DNA of 64,000 bases from Pectobacterium carotovorum (GCF_033898505.1 NZ_JAXAFK010000001.1:1302001-1366000), one strand, 5' to 3'; positions 9,134 through 18,669 are shown, numbered from the stretch's first letter. Notes: generated by a model from the sequence alone, not told the origin. Made by a program: numbers and translations.

Positions 9134-10456
9134 GTGCAGCAGATAGTCCGAACTATCGCTCTGGCGTATAACAGCTTACCTCGGCCCCATCGCGTCATGC
9201 TGGGGTCGCTTACCGTTGTGACATTGGCCGTTGCTGTTTGGCGGCCTTTTGTTTATCCCCACGTCGATGATGCTCCTGTCATCGTGAAAGATATCGACCT
9301 GGAAACCAGCCAACTGCGTACGCTGACGCCTGAAGCCAGTGAACCGATAGACCAACCCTCGCCGGATGACGACATTCCACAAGATGAGCTAGATGATAAG
9401 GTTGCCGATGAAGGCGGCGTACATGAGTACGTGGTGTCTACGGGCGATACCTTAAGCAGCATTTTGACGCAGTACGGTATCGATATTGCGGATGTCACCC
9501 AACTCGCAGAGCAGAACAAAGATCTGCGGAATCTGAAAATCGGTCAGCAAATTTCATGGGCGCTGGGAGAAAATGGCGATCTGCAAAGTTTGACCTGGCA
9601 GATGTCCCGCCGTGAAACCCGCATCTATGAGCGCGTGGGTGCTGATTTCAAAGAACGCATTGAAACGCTGAAAGGCGAGTGGCGCAACAGCGTCCTGAAT
9701 GGCCGGGTCAGCGGTAGCTTTGTCAGCAGCGCAAAAAACGCCGGTTTGACCAGCACAGAAGTGCGCGACGTGATAAAAGCGCTGCAATGGCAGTTGGATT
9801 TCCGTAAATTACGCAAAGACGATACCTTCTCCGTACTGATGTCCCGCGAAATGCTTGATGGTAAAAGCGAGCAGAGTGAGCTGGTCGGCGTGCGTTTGAA
9901 TACTGGTGGCAAAGACTATTACGCTATTCGTGCAGAAGACGGCAAATTCTACGATCGTGAAGGTTCCGGTCTGACGCGCGGATTTATGCGTTTCCCGACC
10001 ATGAAACAGTTCCGTATTTCCTCCAACTTTAATCCGCGTCGTTTGAACCCGGTGACAGGGCGTGTCGCACCGCATAAAGGTGTCGACTTTGCGATGCCTG
10101 TCGGTTCACCGGTTCTGGCCGTCGGGGATGGTGAAGTCGTCATCGCGAAACGCAGCGGTGCGGCGGGGAACTATGTGGCCATTCGTCATGGTCGCCAGTA
10201 CACCACGCGTTACATGCACATGCATCGCATCCTGGTTAAACCCGGACAGAAAGTGAAACGAGGCGATCGTATCGGGTTGTCTGGCAACACGGGACGCTCT
10301 ACGGGCCCACACCTGCATTATGAATTCTGGATCAACCAGCAGGCGGTCAACCCACTGACGGCTAAACTGCCACGCTCTGAAGGGCTGACGGGCAAAGAGC
10401 GTCGTGATTACCTGGCGCAGGTGAAAGAAGTCGTGCCGCAGCTTAAGTTTGATTAA
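9134..10456 (+). CDS. mepM: Murein DD-endopeptidase MepM
   Basis: MepM (YebA) cleaves D-Ala-mDAP cross-links in peptidoglycan, making space for new strands. It is 440 residues, as in E. coli. Order of parts: a membrane anchor (about 21-40, VMLGSLTVVTLAVAVW), an OapA-like segment, a LysM domain (about 96-142, HEYVVSTGDTLSSILTQYGI), and a C-terminal M23 peptidase domain with zinc ligands in HKGVDFAMP and HLHYEF. The start is GTG at 9134, with GAGGA nine nt upstream overlapping the znuA stop, so it may be cotranscribed with znuA. A palindromic intergenic repeat begins only a few nt after the stop. Confidence 0.97.
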   Translation: MQQIVRTIALAYNSLPRPHRVMLGSLTVVTLAVAVWRPFVYPHVDDAPVIVKDIDLETSQLRTLTPEASEPIDQPSPDDDIPQDELDDKVADEGGVHEYVVSTGDTLSSILTQYGIDIADVTQLAEQNKDLRNLKIGQQISWALGENGDLQSLTWQMSRRETRIYERVGADFKERIETLKGEWRNSVLNGRVSGSFVSSAKNAGLTSTEVRDVIKALQWQLDFRKLRKDDTFSVLMSREMLDGKSEQSELVGVRLNTGGKDYYAIRAEDGKFYDREGSGLTRGFMRFPTMKQFRISSNFNPRRLNPVTGRVAPHKGVDFAMPVGSPVLAVGDGEVVIAKRSGAAGNYVAIRHGRQYTTRYMHMHRILVKPGQKVKRGDRIGLSGNTGRSTGPHLHYEFWINQQAVNPLTAKLPRSEGLTGKERRDYLAQVKEVVPQLKFD

Positions 10457-10458
10457 CG

Positions 10459-10588
10459 ATATCCGTCATACTCCAAGCTGCTTGTGCGTTGGCCGCCCTT
10501 ACTCACCCCAGTCACTTACTTGTGTAAGCTCCTGGGGATTCATGCGGTTGCCGCCTTCATGCAACTTGAATTATTTAGGATAGATATC
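10459..10588. repeat. Intergenic palindromic repeat, copy A (about 125 bp)
   Basis: This element starts CGTCATACTCCAAGCTGCTT and ends near GCAACTTGAATTATTTAGG. Inside is a hairpin, CCCCAG...CTTAC-ttgt-GTAAG...CTGGGG. A closely similar sequence lies at 33040-33170, a longer nested form at 45711-45910 and a decayed form at 55667-55755. It fills most of the mepM-lpxM gap and resembles enterobacterial intergenic repeats of the ERIC type in size and position. It is not a gene. Confidence 0.85.
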
Positions 10589-10756
10589 GACTGCATATTA
10601 TGCCGGTGGCTTGCTGCCGGCATTTTCATTTATAGAGTACGGTTCCTGGTTTTTTATTGTCGAGCAGGTATGTTTTTGCGTAATTGTCGGCGGGTGTTGC
10701 CAAACGCTGGGTGGCAATTATGATTATGTTTATTGATTGATCTGAAGAGTTTAGGC

Positions 10757-11728
10757 ATGGAAAAAGAAAAAAAATCGAACGCTGAATTTGTTCCCCAGTT
10801 TCAACGCGCCTTTTTTCATCCGCGCTATTGGGGAGTTTGGTTAGGTGTTGGCGCAATGGCGCTCGCTGCCTATATTCCGGCACGATTAAGAAATCCGGTT
10901 CTGGGTGGGTTAGGGCGTTTTGTCGGGAAAATATCCAAAGGCGCACGCCGTCGTGCCCGTATTAACCTGCTGTACTGTATGCCGGAGTTAACAGATGCGC
11001 AGCGCGAAGCCATCATCGATGACATGTTTGCGACGGCTCCTCAGTCGATGATCATGATGGTGGAAGTGGGGATTCGTAACCCGAAGAAAATCGAGAAATA
11101 TGTTCGCTGGCACGGTGAAGACATTCTGGACCGCATTAAAGAACAAGAGAAGAACGTGATCTTTCTGGTTCCGCACGGTTGGGGCGTCGATATTCCTGCG
11201 ATGCTGCTGACTTCGCGCGGGCAGCGCATGGCGGCCATGTTCCACAATCAAAAGAATGCGCTGGTGGATTATTGGTGGAATCGTTTACGCCGTCGCTTTG
11301 GTGGCCGTATCCATGCGCGTAACGACGGTATTAAGCCGTTTATCAGTTCTGTGCGTTCGGGGTGCTGGGGCTATTACCTGCCCGATCAGGATCACGGGCC
11401 TGAACACAGCGAGTTCGTTGATTTCTTTGCGACCTATAAGGCCACGCTGCCTGCCGTCGGACGGCTGATGAAAGTATGCCGCGCTGATATCATTCCGCTG
11501 TTCCCGGTATATAACGCTAAAGATGGCTGCCTGGATGTATATATTCGCCCGCCGATGGATGATCTGGCAGAGGCGGATGACGTCTATATTGCCCGTCGCA
11601 TGAATGAAGAGGTGGAAATTCTGGTCAGGCCGAATCCTGAGCAGTACACCTGGATTCTGAAGCTGTTGAAAACCCGTAAACCGGGTGAGATTGAACCGTA
11701 CTGTCGAGATGATTTATACCGCAATTAG
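10757..11728 (+). CDS. lpxM: Lipid A myristoyltransferase LpxM
   Basis: LpxM (MsbB) adds the last secondary acyl chain to Kdo2-lipid A at the inner membrane. The ATG at 10757 (MEKEKKSN) gives 323 residues, the E. coli length; an ATG at 10733 would add eight residues and has no better ribosome site. One N-terminal membrane segment (about 25-42) and the HX4D catalytic motif HGWGVD (H140, D145) are present, along with the family block DQDHGPEHSEFVDFFATYKA. A terminator follows at 11791. Confidence 0.97.
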   Translation: MEKEKKSNAEFVPQFQRAFFHPRYWGVWLGVGAMALAAYIPARLRNPVLGGLGRFVGKISKGARRRARINLLYCMPELTDAQREAIIDDMFATAPQSMIMMVEVGIRNPKKIEKYVRWHGEDILDRIKEQEKNVIFLVPHGWGVDIPAMLLTSRGQRMAAMFHNQKNALVDYWWNRLRRRFGGRIHARNDGIKPFISSVRSGCWGYYLPDQDHGPEHSEFVDFFATYKATLPAVGRLMKVCRADIIPLFPVYNAKDGCLDVYIRPPMDDLAEADDVYIARRMNEEVEILVRPNPEQYTWILKLLKTRKPGEIEPYCRDDLYRN

Positions 11729-11790
11729 TTGATATCACGTCACTAAGCGCGAGATGCGCGGCGGATAGTAGACTGACAGAAAGAGAGATA

Positions 11791-11824
11791 AAAAAAGCCG
11801 GACGAGAAATCGTCCGGCTTTTTA
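11791..11824. terminator. Rho-independent terminator between lpxM and pykA
   Basis: AAAAAAGCCGGACGA...TCGTCCGGCTTTTT is a strong stem with A- and T-runs on either side, so it can stop both the lpxM and the convergent pykA transcripts. Confidence 0.93.
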
Positions 11825-11868
11825 CTGGAATGAACCGTCTGCCTGCTAGCGGACGGTTATGGTAAGGA

Positions 11869-13311
11869 TTATTCCACGCGCAGGATGCGGATCGTGTTGG
11901 TCGTGCCTACGGTACCCATGATGTCGCCCTGTGTGACGATAACCAGATCCCCAGACATCAGGAATCCTTTATCGCGCAGGCGAATCACCGCATCGTTAGC
12001 GGCAGCCACACCATCCGTGTAGCTATCGAAATGCACGGGGGTGACGCCGCGGTATAATGCTGTCAGGTTCAGCGTTTGCTCATGGCGAGACATGGCAAAA
12101 ATCGGCAATCCGGAACTGATACGGGACATCATCAGCGCGGTACGGCCTGATTCCGTCATGGCGATCAGTGCCGTCACCCCTTTCAGGTGGTTGGCGGCAT
12201 ACATCGCAGACATCGCGATGGATTCTTCCGTGTTATCAAACTGCACGTCAAGGCGGTGCTTGGAGACGTTGATGCTTGGGATTTTCTCCGCGCCTAAACA
12301 GACTTTCGCCATGGCGGCGACGGTTTCAGCAGGATACTGACCCGCAGCGGTTTCTGCTGACAGCATGACCGCATCGGTGCCGTCTAGCACGGCGTTGGCA
12401 ACGTCCATCACCTCTGCGCGCGTTGGCATCGGGTTGGTGATCATCGATTCCATCATCTGCGTGGCGGTAATGACCGCACGGTTCAACTGACGGGCGCGAC
12501 GAATCAATTTCTTCTGAATGCCCACCAGCTCTGGGTCGCCGATTTCAACGCCCAGATCGCCCCTTGCTACCATCACCACGTCGGAAGCAAGAATGATGTC
12601 ATCCATCGCGGCATCTGAGCAGACAGCTTCAGCACGTTCAACTTTTGATACGATCTTGGCGTGACAGCCAGCATCGCGCGCGAGGCGGCGAGCGTAGTTG
12701 AGGTCTTCACCAGTACGAGGGAAAGAGACGGCCAGATAGTCGACGCCAATTTTTGCGGCAGTAATAATGTCGGCTTTATCTTTTTCCGTCAGGGCTTCGG
12801 CAGACAGACCGCCGCCGAGTTTGTTGATGCCTTTGTTGTTGGACAGCGGGCCGCCAACGGTGACTTCGGTATAAACTTTCAGGCCTTCAACCTGAAGCAC
12901 TTTCAGCTGTACACGACCATCATCCAGTAACAGGATATCGCCAGGTACTACGTCGCTCGGCAAGCCTTTGTAATCGATCCCAACTTTTTCTTTATCGCCT
13001 TCGCCTTTCGCTAAGTTGGCATCCAGCAAGAATTTGTCGCCGACATTCAGGAAAATTTTACCTTCTTTGAAGGTAGAAACACGAATTTTTGGACCCTGTA
13101 GATCGCCAAGAATGGCAACGTGGCGGCCTAATTTAGCCGCAATTTCACGAACTTTGTTGGCACGTAATAGATGATCTTCTGGTGTGCCGTGAGAAAAATT
13201 CATGCGTACTACGTTAGCGCCCGCATTGATAATCTTTTCGAGATTATTATCACGGTCGGTAGCGGGCCCCAGGGTGGTGACAATCTTGGTTCTTCTGAGC
13301 CGTCTGGACAT
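11869..13311 (-). CDS. pykA: Pyruvate kinase II (AMP-activated)
   Basis: PykA converts phosphoenolpyruvate and ADP to pyruvate and ATP. The 480 residues match the E. coli PykA length. Conserved blocks: substrate site [12 protein letters not shown], cation/ADP region [12 protein letters not shown], the signature [11 protein letters not shown] with the catalytic Lys, [11 protein letters not shown], and [10 protein letters not shown]. The C-terminal domain ([12 protein letters not shown]) carries the allosteric site. It lies next to hexR, whose product is known to control central carbon genes in gammaproteobacteria, but I found no full HexR box upstream of pykA here. Confidence 0.97.
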   Translation of the reverse strand: MSRRLRRTKIVTTLGPATDRDNNLEKIINAGANVVRMNFSHGTPEDHLLRANKVREIAAKLGRHVAILGDLQGPKIRVSTFKEGKIFLNVGDKFLLDANLAKGEGDKEKVGIDYKGLPSDVVPGDILLLDDGRVQLKVLQVEGLKVYTEVTVGGPLSNNKGINKLGGGLSAEALTEKDKADIITAAKIGVDYLAVSFPRTGEDLNYARRLARDAGCHAKIVSKVERAEAVCSDAAMDDIILASDVVMVARGDLGVEIGDPELVGIQKKLIRRARQLNRAVITATQMMESMITNPMPTRAEVMDVANAVLDGTDAVMLSAETAAGQYPAETVAAMAKVCLGAEKIPSINVSKHRLDVQFDNTEESIAMSAMYAANHLKGVTALIAMTESGRTALMMSRISSGLPIFAMSRHEQTLNLTALYRGVTPVHFDSYTDGVAAANDAVIRLRDKGFLMSGDLVIVTQGDIMGTVGTTNTIRILRVE

Positions 13312-13570
13312 GTATAACTCCGTTCACTTGTGAAGCTGTAGTGTTGCGATTAAGCGTCGAATAACGGTGCAAAATGTCACTTTACAACAAAACTATTTCA
13401 CCTGCGTTATCCGAACATCGTGTTGAGTCTGATTATCATACTGTACAGGTAATCCCCACCATCTTTCCATGCCTGTAGTCTTTGGCCATATAAAGATGAA
13501 GCGGGTAGATGATACCGCTCATTTTTCATAGGTATAACTAAAAAAAAAAGCACAATGTAAAACTTATCTA

Positions 13571-14440
13571 TCACCTGAAGGGGTTAATCAATCGCTCGTC
13601 TTTATCAAAGCGAGATTCACGCAGGGCCTCTTTGACCCGTTTCAGGTTATCACGAAACTTTTCCCCGCGGCGCAGCGTGAAGCCTGTTGCCAGAACGTCG
13701 ATCAGCGTCAACTGGGCGATGCGGGACACCATCGGCATATAAACATCAGTATCTTCAGGCACATCAAGCCGCAATGCCAGCGAAGCTTCACGCGCCAGCG
13801 GCGTGCCGTCTGAGGTGATTGCGATAACGGTCGCGTCGTTCTCACGTGCCAGCTGTGCCATTTCGACCAGGCTTTTGGTTCTGCCAGTGTGGGAGATCAA
13901 GACCACGACGTCGCCGTCGCTGGAATTCATGCAGCTCATGCGCTGCATAACGATGTCATCGAAATAAACGACGGGGATATTGAAGCGGAAAAATTTGTTC
14001 ATCGCATCGTGTGCGACAGCAGCGGAAGCGCCCAGACCGAAGAAAGAAATTTTTTTCGCCTGCGTCAGCAAATCCACGGCGCGGTTGACGGCGGTGACAT
14101 CCAGGCTGGATTTCACCTGTTCCAGTCCAGCCATTGCGGATTCAAAGATTTTACTGGTGTAGGCGTCAACGCTGTCATCTTCTTCAACGTTACGGTTCAC
14201 ATAGGGTGTACCGTTTGCCAGACTTTGTGCCAGATGTAGTTTAAAATCGGGAAAACCTTTCGTTTCAAGGCGGCGACAGAAACGATTGACCGTTGGCTCG
14301 CTGACGTCGGCCATTTTGGCTAAGGTCGCGATGCTGGAGTGAATGGCTGTCTGCGGAGTGCTCAGGATCACTTCAGCAACTTTTCTTTCCGATTTGCTCA
14401 AGAGTTCTAGGTGACTCTGGATTTTTTCCAGCATATTCAT
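13571..14440 (-). CDS. hexR: RpiR-family regulator HexR
   Basis: HexR senses 2-keto-3-deoxy-6-phosphogluconate (KDPG) and represses zwf, edd/eda and other sugar genes. It has an N-terminal helix-turn-helix of the RpiR type (residues 1-80, TLAKMADVSEPTVNRFCRRL) and a C-terminal SIS sugar-phosphate domain (about 125-260, FFGLGASAAVAHDAMNKF and VLISHTGRTKSLVEMAQ). The 289 residues match E. coli HexR. It is divergent from zwf, and a perfect HexR box lies just before zwf. Confidence 0.97.
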   Translation of the reverse strand: MNMLEKIQSHLELLSKSERKVAEVILSTPQTAIHSSIATLAKMADVSEPTVNRFCRRLETKGFPDFKLHLAQSLANGTPYVNRNVEEDDSVDAYTSKIFESAMAGLEQVKSSLDVTAVNRAVDLLTQAKKISFFGLGASAAVAHDAMNKFFRFNIPVVYFDDIVMQRMSCMNSSDGDVVVLISHTGRTKSLVEMAQLARENDATVIAITSDGTPLAREASLALRLDVPEDTDVYMPMVSRIAQLTLIDVLATGFTLRRGEKFRDNLKRVKEALRESRFDKDERLINPFR

Positions 14441-14495
14441 ACGACAAGGGCCATGTAAGTTTTTCCAATTTCAACTAAAGGTACACTGGCATGCA

Positions 14496-14525
14496 TTACG
14501 TGAAAAAATGTTACGTGAAAAAATG
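14496..14525. repeat. 15-bp tandem direct repeat upstream of hexR
   Basis: TTACGTGAAAAAATG occurs twice head to tail, with a looser third copy (CGTGAAAATA) after it. It lies 55-85 nt before the hexR start, within its likely promoter region. Function unknown. Confidence 0.7.
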
Positions 14526-14798
14526 CAAGTCGTGAAAATATACTACGACCCTGTAGTGGTTGGCAGAGGGCAATACGCTAAGTTGGGCCCTTTTTTTGCC
14601 AGAACATGACATGTGTCTAACTTTCAGAAAAGTAATCGACTGTCAGAAACGACGAAAAATTTCGCTTTAGGGCGAATGCATAATTGATTTCAGCCGCTGC
14701 ACAGACCGATTTATGTGTGGTTTTCGACCAATAGCGACCATTATTTAGCATTTTTATGATGGGTTTACTGGCTGTAGTCAAAAAGAGTACATTATCGC

Positions 14799-14813
14799 TG
14801 TAATAAAATTACA
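14799..14813. promoter_or_regulatory. HexR box upstream of zwf
   Basis: TGTAATAAAATTACA matches the published HexR consensus TGTARTWWWAYTACA at every position. It lies 24 nt before the zwf start and likely overlaps the promoter or start of transcription, so HexR would block zwf until KDPG accumulates. Confidence 0.85.
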
Positions 14814-14837
14814 GCATCCTGCAACGAGGAGATGAAC

Positions 14838-16313
14838 ATGGCGGTAACTTCAACAGCCCAAGCGTGCGATCTGGTTATTTTCGGTGCCAAGGGCGATCTG
14901 GCGCGCCGTAAATTGCTGCCTTCCCTGTACCAGTTGGAAAAAGCAGGCCACATCCATGCGGACACCAAAATTATCGGGGTGGGCCGTGCCGATTGGGATA
15001 AAGCGGAGTATACCCGCGTCGTGCGCGAAGCGCTTGACACCTTTATGAAAGAAGCCATCGACGACAAGTTGTGGGAAACGCTAAGCAGCCGGCTGGATTT
15101 CTGCAATCTTGATGTGGAAGACACGAAGGCGTTTAACAAGCTGGGCAAGATGCTTGACCAGAAAAACCGCACCACCATTAACTATTTTGCGATGCCGCCG
15201 AGCACATTCGGGGCGATCTGCAAAGGGCTGGGAACCGCCGGGCTGAATAAAGAGCCGGCGCGCGTGGTGATGGAAAAGCCGCTGGGTACCGATCTGGCGT
15301 CTTCTCGCGTCATTAACGATCAGGTCGCGGAATACTTCAACGAGTGTCAGGTTTACCGTATTGACCACTATCTGGGCAAAGAAACCGTACTGAACCTGCT
15401 GGCGCTGCGTTTTGCCAACTCGCTGTTCTCCTCAAACTGGGACAACCGGACGATCGACCATGTGCAGATCACGGTAGCCGAAGAAGTCGGGATTGAAGGG
15501 CGCTGGGGCTATTTTGATAAAGCCGGCCAGATGCGCGACATGATCCAGAACCACCTGTTGCAGATTCTGACGATGATTGCGATGTCGCCGCCGTCCGATC
15601 TGACGACCGACCGCATCCGTGATGAAAAAGTGAAAGTATTGCGTTCACTGCGTCGTATCGACCGTTCCAACGTGCATGAAACGACCGTACGCGGCCAATA
15701 TACCTCTGGTTTTGTTCAGGGACATAAAGTGCCTGGCTATCTGGAAGAAGAAGGCGCGAACAAAAGCAGCAGTACGGAAACCTTTGTCTCGATTCGTGTT
15801 GATATCGACGACTGGCGCTGGTCTGGCGTGCCGTTCTACCTGCGCACCGGTAAACGCCTGCCGACCAAATGTTCAGAAGTGGTTGTGTACTTTAAGAACC
15901 CTGCGCTGAACCTGTTCCACGATTCTTACCAGCAACTGCCGCAGAATAAGCTGATCATTCGCTTACAGCCGGATGAAGGTGTGGAAATCCAGATTCTGAA
16001 TAAAATTCCGGGATTAGAGCACAAACACCGCCTGCAAACGGTGAAGCTGGATCTGAGCTTCTCGGAAACCTTTAATCAGCAGCATTTGGCCGATGCTTAT
16101 GAGCGTTTGCTGCTGGAAACCATGCGCGGCATTCAGGCGCTGTTCGTCCGTCGTGATGAGGTGGAAGAGGCCTGGAAATGGGTGGATTCCATCATGGATG
16201 CGTGGGCGATGGACAATGATGCACCGAAACCGTATCAGGCGGGAAGTTGGGGGCCAGTGGCATCCGTGGCGATGATTACCCGCGATGGTCGCTCCTGGAA
16301 TGAGTTTGAGTAA
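14838..16313 (+). CDS. zwf: Glucose-6-phosphate 1-dehydrogenase
   Basis: Zwf oxidises glucose-6-phosphate to 6-phosphogluconolactone with NADP+, feeding the pentose phosphate and Entner-Doudoroff routes. The start is decided by the ribosome site: GAGGAG at 14826 directly abuts an ATG at 14832 but is 6 nt from the ATG at 14838 (MAVTSTAQ), which gives 491 residues as in E. coli. Motifs: dinucleotide site FGAKGDLARRKLLPSL, active-site RIDHYLGKE and the family block NHLLQILTMIAMSPP. eda follows 169 nt later; no edd lies between. Confidence 0.98.
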   Translation: MAVTSTAQACDLVIFGAKGDLARRKLLPSLYQLEKAGHIHADTKIIGVGRADWDKAEYTRVVREALDTFMKEAIDDKLWETLSSRLDFCNLDVEDTKAFNKLGKMLDQKNRTTINYFAMPPSTFGAICKGLGTAGLNKEPARVVMEKPLGTDLASSRVINDQVAEYFNECQVYRIDHYLGKETVLNLLALRFANSLFSSNWDNRTIDHVQITVAEEVGIEGRWGYFDKAGQMRDMIQNHLLQILTMIAMSPPSDLTTDRIRDEKVKVLRSLRRIDRSNVHETTVRGQYTSGFVQGHKVPGYLEEEGANKSSSTETFVSIRVDIDDWRWSGVPFYLRTGKRLPTKCSEVVVYFKNPALNLFHDSYQQLPQNKLIIRLQPDEGVEIQILNKIPGLEHKHRLQTVKLDLSFSETFNQQHLADAYERLLLETMRGIQALFVRRDEVEEAWKWVDSIMDAWAMDNDAPKPYQAGSWGPVASVAMITRDGRSWNEFE

Positions 16314-16399
16314 TTCTTTGATAATACGTCAGTAATTGAGATACCGAGAACGTTCGGCATCCCACAGTTTTTAATGTATGGCTAACGGTGCGGTCGGAC

Positions 16400-16464
16400 A
16401 TCTGCGGCGACGCAGATCCCTGTGGCAGGGGCGCGCTATATAATTAATGATGCCCTTCGGGCAT
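16400..16464 (+). other. Three consecutive hairpins in the zwf-eda gap
   Basis: Three perfect stems follow each other: ATCTGCG-gcga-CGCAGAT (16400-16417), CCCTG-tgg-CAGGG (16418-16430) and ATGCCC-ttc-GGGCAT, a TTCG-type loop (16450-16464). The last ends 4-5 nt before the eda ribosome site GGAG (16469). None has a T-tract. They could stabilise or process the zwf-eda mRNA or tune eda translation; the role is inference. Confidence 0.7.
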
Positions 16465-16482
16465 GACTGGAGATAACTTTTG

Positions 16483-17124
16483 ATGAAAAACTGGAAAACG
16501 AGCGCGGAACAGATTTTGACAACGGGTCCCGTTGTTCCTGTGATTGTGGTCAACAAACTGGAACACGCGGTGCCGATGGCAAAAGCGTTAGTCGCGGGCG
16601 GCGTTCGCGTTCTGGAACTGACATTGCGTACCGACTGTGCCATCGACGCGATCCGCGCGATTGCGAAAGAAGTACCGGAGGCCATCGTGGGTGCAGGTAC
16701 GGTGACAAACCCTGAGCAACTGGCTGCCGTTGTGGAAGCGGGTGCCCAGTTCGCCATCAGCCCCGGCTTGACCGAGCCGTTGCTGAAAGCCGCGACTGCC
16801 GGCAATATCCCGTTGATTCCGGGTATCAGCACGGTGTCTGAACTGATGCTGGGTATGGATTACGGCCTGCGTGAGTTCAAATTCTTCCCAGCGGAAGCTA
16901 ACGGCGGCGTGAAAGCGCTTCAGGCGATCGCGGGTCCGTTTGCTCAGATCCGTTTCTGCCCGACCGGTGGCATTACACCAAATAACTACCGCGATTATCT
17001 GGCGCTGAAAAGCGTGCTGTGCGTCGGTGGTTCATGGCTGGTGCCGAACGATGCGTTGGAGAGCGGTGATTACGCGCGTATTACCGAACTGGCGCGTGAA
17101 GCCGTTGCAGGTGCAAAAGCCTAA
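16483..17124 (+). CDS. eda: KDPG/KHG aldolase
   Basis: Eda cleaves 2-keto-3-deoxy-6-phosphogluconate to pyruvate and glyceraldehyde-3-phosphate, and also acts on 4-hydroxy-2-oxoglutarate. In pectinolytic bacteria the same enzyme (KdgA) ends the galacturonate/pectin route. The Schiff-base Lys is in [10 protein letters not shown], the general-acid Glu in [10 protein letters not shown], and the phosphate site in CPTGGI. Start ATG 16483 (MKNWKTSAE) gives 213 residues as in E. coli; the TTG at 16480 is not needed. It follows zwf directly without edd and ends at a strong terminator. Confidence 0.97.
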   Translation: MKNWKTSAEQILTTGPVVPVIVVNKLEHAVPMAKALVAGGVRVLELTLRTDCAIDAIRAIAKEVPEAIVGAGTVTNPEQLAAVVEAGAQFAISPGLTEPLLKAATAGNIPLIPGISTVSELMLGMDYGLREFKFFPAEANGGVKALQAIAGPFAQIRFCPTGGITPNNYRDYLALKSVLCVGGSWLVPNDALESGDYARITELAREAVAGAKA

Positions 17125-17146
17125 GTATGCTCGTGACTGAATGACG

Positions 17147-17176
17147 AAGGCCACTCACTACGAGTGGCCTTTTTTA
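17147..17176 (+). terminator. Rho-independent terminator after eda
   Basis: AAGGCCACTC-actac-GAGTGGCCTTTTTT, 20-odd nt after the eda stop, has an 8-bp GC-rich stem and a T-run. Confidence 0.93.
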
Positions 17177-17275
17177 TGGCGGACATCCTTGTCCGCCACC
17201 CTACGGGCCGTCGCAAGCGACGTTGAAAAATGTTCCCTACATTTTTTTATGACGGACATCCTTGTCCGTCACCCT
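17176..17275. repeat. Palindromic hairpin cassette, copy at eda-purT
   Basis: Four stem-loops in a row: TGGCGGACATCCTTGTCCGCCA, GTCGC-aa-GCGAC, AAAAATGTTCCCTACATTTTT and TGACGGACATCCTTGTCCGTCA. The second and third stems recur, with altered but still paired bases, at 38755-38825 and inside 45752-45842. It lies between the convergent eda and purT genes. Confidence 0.75.
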
Positions 17276-17290
17276 ATTGGCAGTAGCCTA

Positions 17291-18469
17291 TCAGCCGCTG
17301 ACTTTTACAGCCGCAGCGACATGTTTGGCGATTGCCACCGCATCGTCCGTGGTTTCTGCGCTGGCTAACGCCACGCCCATACGACGTTTGCCACCGATAT
17401 CCGGCTTACCAAACAGGCGAATTTGCGTGTGAGGGAGTAGCGCGCTTTCCAGCCCCTGATAGCGCACGTTGTTGCTTTCCAGTTCTGGTAAAATCACAGC
17501 GGAAGCCGATGCACCATATTGGCGAACTGCGCCAATTGGCAGCCCCAGAAAAGCGCGGACGTGCAGGGCAAACTCGGACAGATCCTGAGAAATCATCGTC
17601 ACCATGCCGGTATCGTGCGGGCGAGGGGAGACTTCGCTGAAGATGACTTCATCGCCGCAAACGAACAGTTCAACGCCGAATAGGCCGTAGCCACCGAGCG
17701 CTTTCACGACATCGCTGGCCATCTTTTGCGCACGCTCTTGCGCCAGCGCACTCATCTGCTGCGGCTGCCAGGACTCGCGATAGTCGCCATCTTCCTGACG
17801 ATGCCCGATAGGCGCACAGAAATGAATACCGTCAACCGCATGGATGGTTAGCAAAGTGATCTCAAAATCAAAATTCACCAACCCTTCCACGATGACGCGT
17901 CCGCCGCCTGCGCGTCCACCCTGTTGGGCGTAGTTCCACGCCTGATCTAACTGCTCCGCGGAGCGAATCAGGCTTTGCCCCTTGCCGGATGAACTCATGA
18001 CAGGTTTAACAATGCAGGGGTAGCCAATCGCGTCTACCGCCTGACGAAAACTCTCTTCGCTGTCGGCAAAACGATAGGTGGAGGTAGGAACGCCGAGCGT
18101 TTCGGCTGCCAGACGGCGGATACCTTCACGGTTCATCGTCAGGCGTGTGGCTTCGGCGCAGGGAACAACATGGTGACCCTGTTTTTCCAGTGTTACCAGC
18201 ATGTCGGTTGCGATGGCTTCAATTTCCGGCACGATGTAATCAGGACGCTCGGCTTCAACCAACGCTTTCAACGCATCGCCATCCAACATATTGATGACGT
18301 GGCTACGATGCGCAATCTGCATGGCCGGGGCATCGGCATAGCGATCGACCGCAATCACTTCGATACCCAAACGCTGACATTCAATCGCCACTTCTTTGCC
18401 TAATTCACCGGAGCCAAGCAGCATCACTCGTGTGGCATCCGCACGCAGGGCGGTTCCAATCGTTAACAT
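17291..18469 (-). CDS. purT: Formate-dependent GAR transformylase PurT
   Basis: PurT makes formyl-glycinamide ribonucleotide from GAR, formate and ATP in purine synthesis, replacing PurN/10-formyl-THF. It is an ATP-grasp enzyme: N-terminal [23 protein letters not shown]-grasp lid [12 protein letters not shown], and metal site [20 protein letters not shown]. The ATG at 18469 (preceded by AAGGTT) gives 392 residues, as in E. coli; an earlier in-frame start at 18601 adds 44 unrelated residues and crosses the PurR operator. A perfect PurR box lies 44 nt upstream. Confidence 0.97.
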   Translation of the reverse strand: MLTIGTALRADATRVMLLGSGELGKEVAIECQRLGIEVIAVDRYADAPAMQIAHRSHVINMLDGDALKALVEAERPDYIVPEIEAIATDMLVTLEKQGHHVVPCAEATRLTMNREGIRRLAAETLGVPTSTYRFADSEESFRQAVDAIGYPCIVKPVMSSSGKGQSLIRSAEQLDQAWNYAQQGGRAGGGRVIVEGLVNFDFEITLLTIHAVDGIHFCAPIGHRQEDGDYRESWQPQQMSALAQERAQKMASDVVKALGGYGLFGVELFVCGDEVIFSEVSPRPHDTGMVTMISQDLSEFALHVRAFLGLPIGAVRQYGASASAVILPELESNNVRYQGLESALLPHTQIRLFGKPDIGGKRRMGVALASAETTDDAVAIAKHVAAAVKVSG

Positions 18470-18512
18470 AACCTTATACCTGATCGGGTTGTGAAAAATG
18501 GCCGCAGTATAA

Positions 18513-18528
18513 ACGAAAACGTTTGCGT
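18513..18528. promoter_or_regulatory. PurR operator of purT
   Basis: ACGAAAACGTTTGCGT, whose reverse complement is ACGCAAACGTTTTCGT, is the consensus 16-bp PurR operator. It is 44-59 nt upstream of purT and 142 nt from the divergent ptrB, so purT is expected to be repressed by PurR with hypoxanthine or guanine. Confidence 0.88.
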
Positions 18529-18669
18529 GCGCATTAAAGAGGGCATGCATTGGAATGCGGTGCGCAAAAGCGCACCAAGTGATAAGGGCGCGCCTTGGCA
18601 TTGCCGATCAATCGTGCCACTCTTCTTGTAGAGTTAAAATTTTATGGTAAGACAACGAGATCCGACGCG

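Noticed and set aside
13312..13570. HexR box upstream of pykA
   Set aside because: Only a half-site (TGTAGT) is visible; the second half does not match.
16314..16482. KdgR box before eda
   Set aside because: Expected from pectinolytic relatives, but no AATRAAAYRNYGTTTYATT-like sequence was found by eye.
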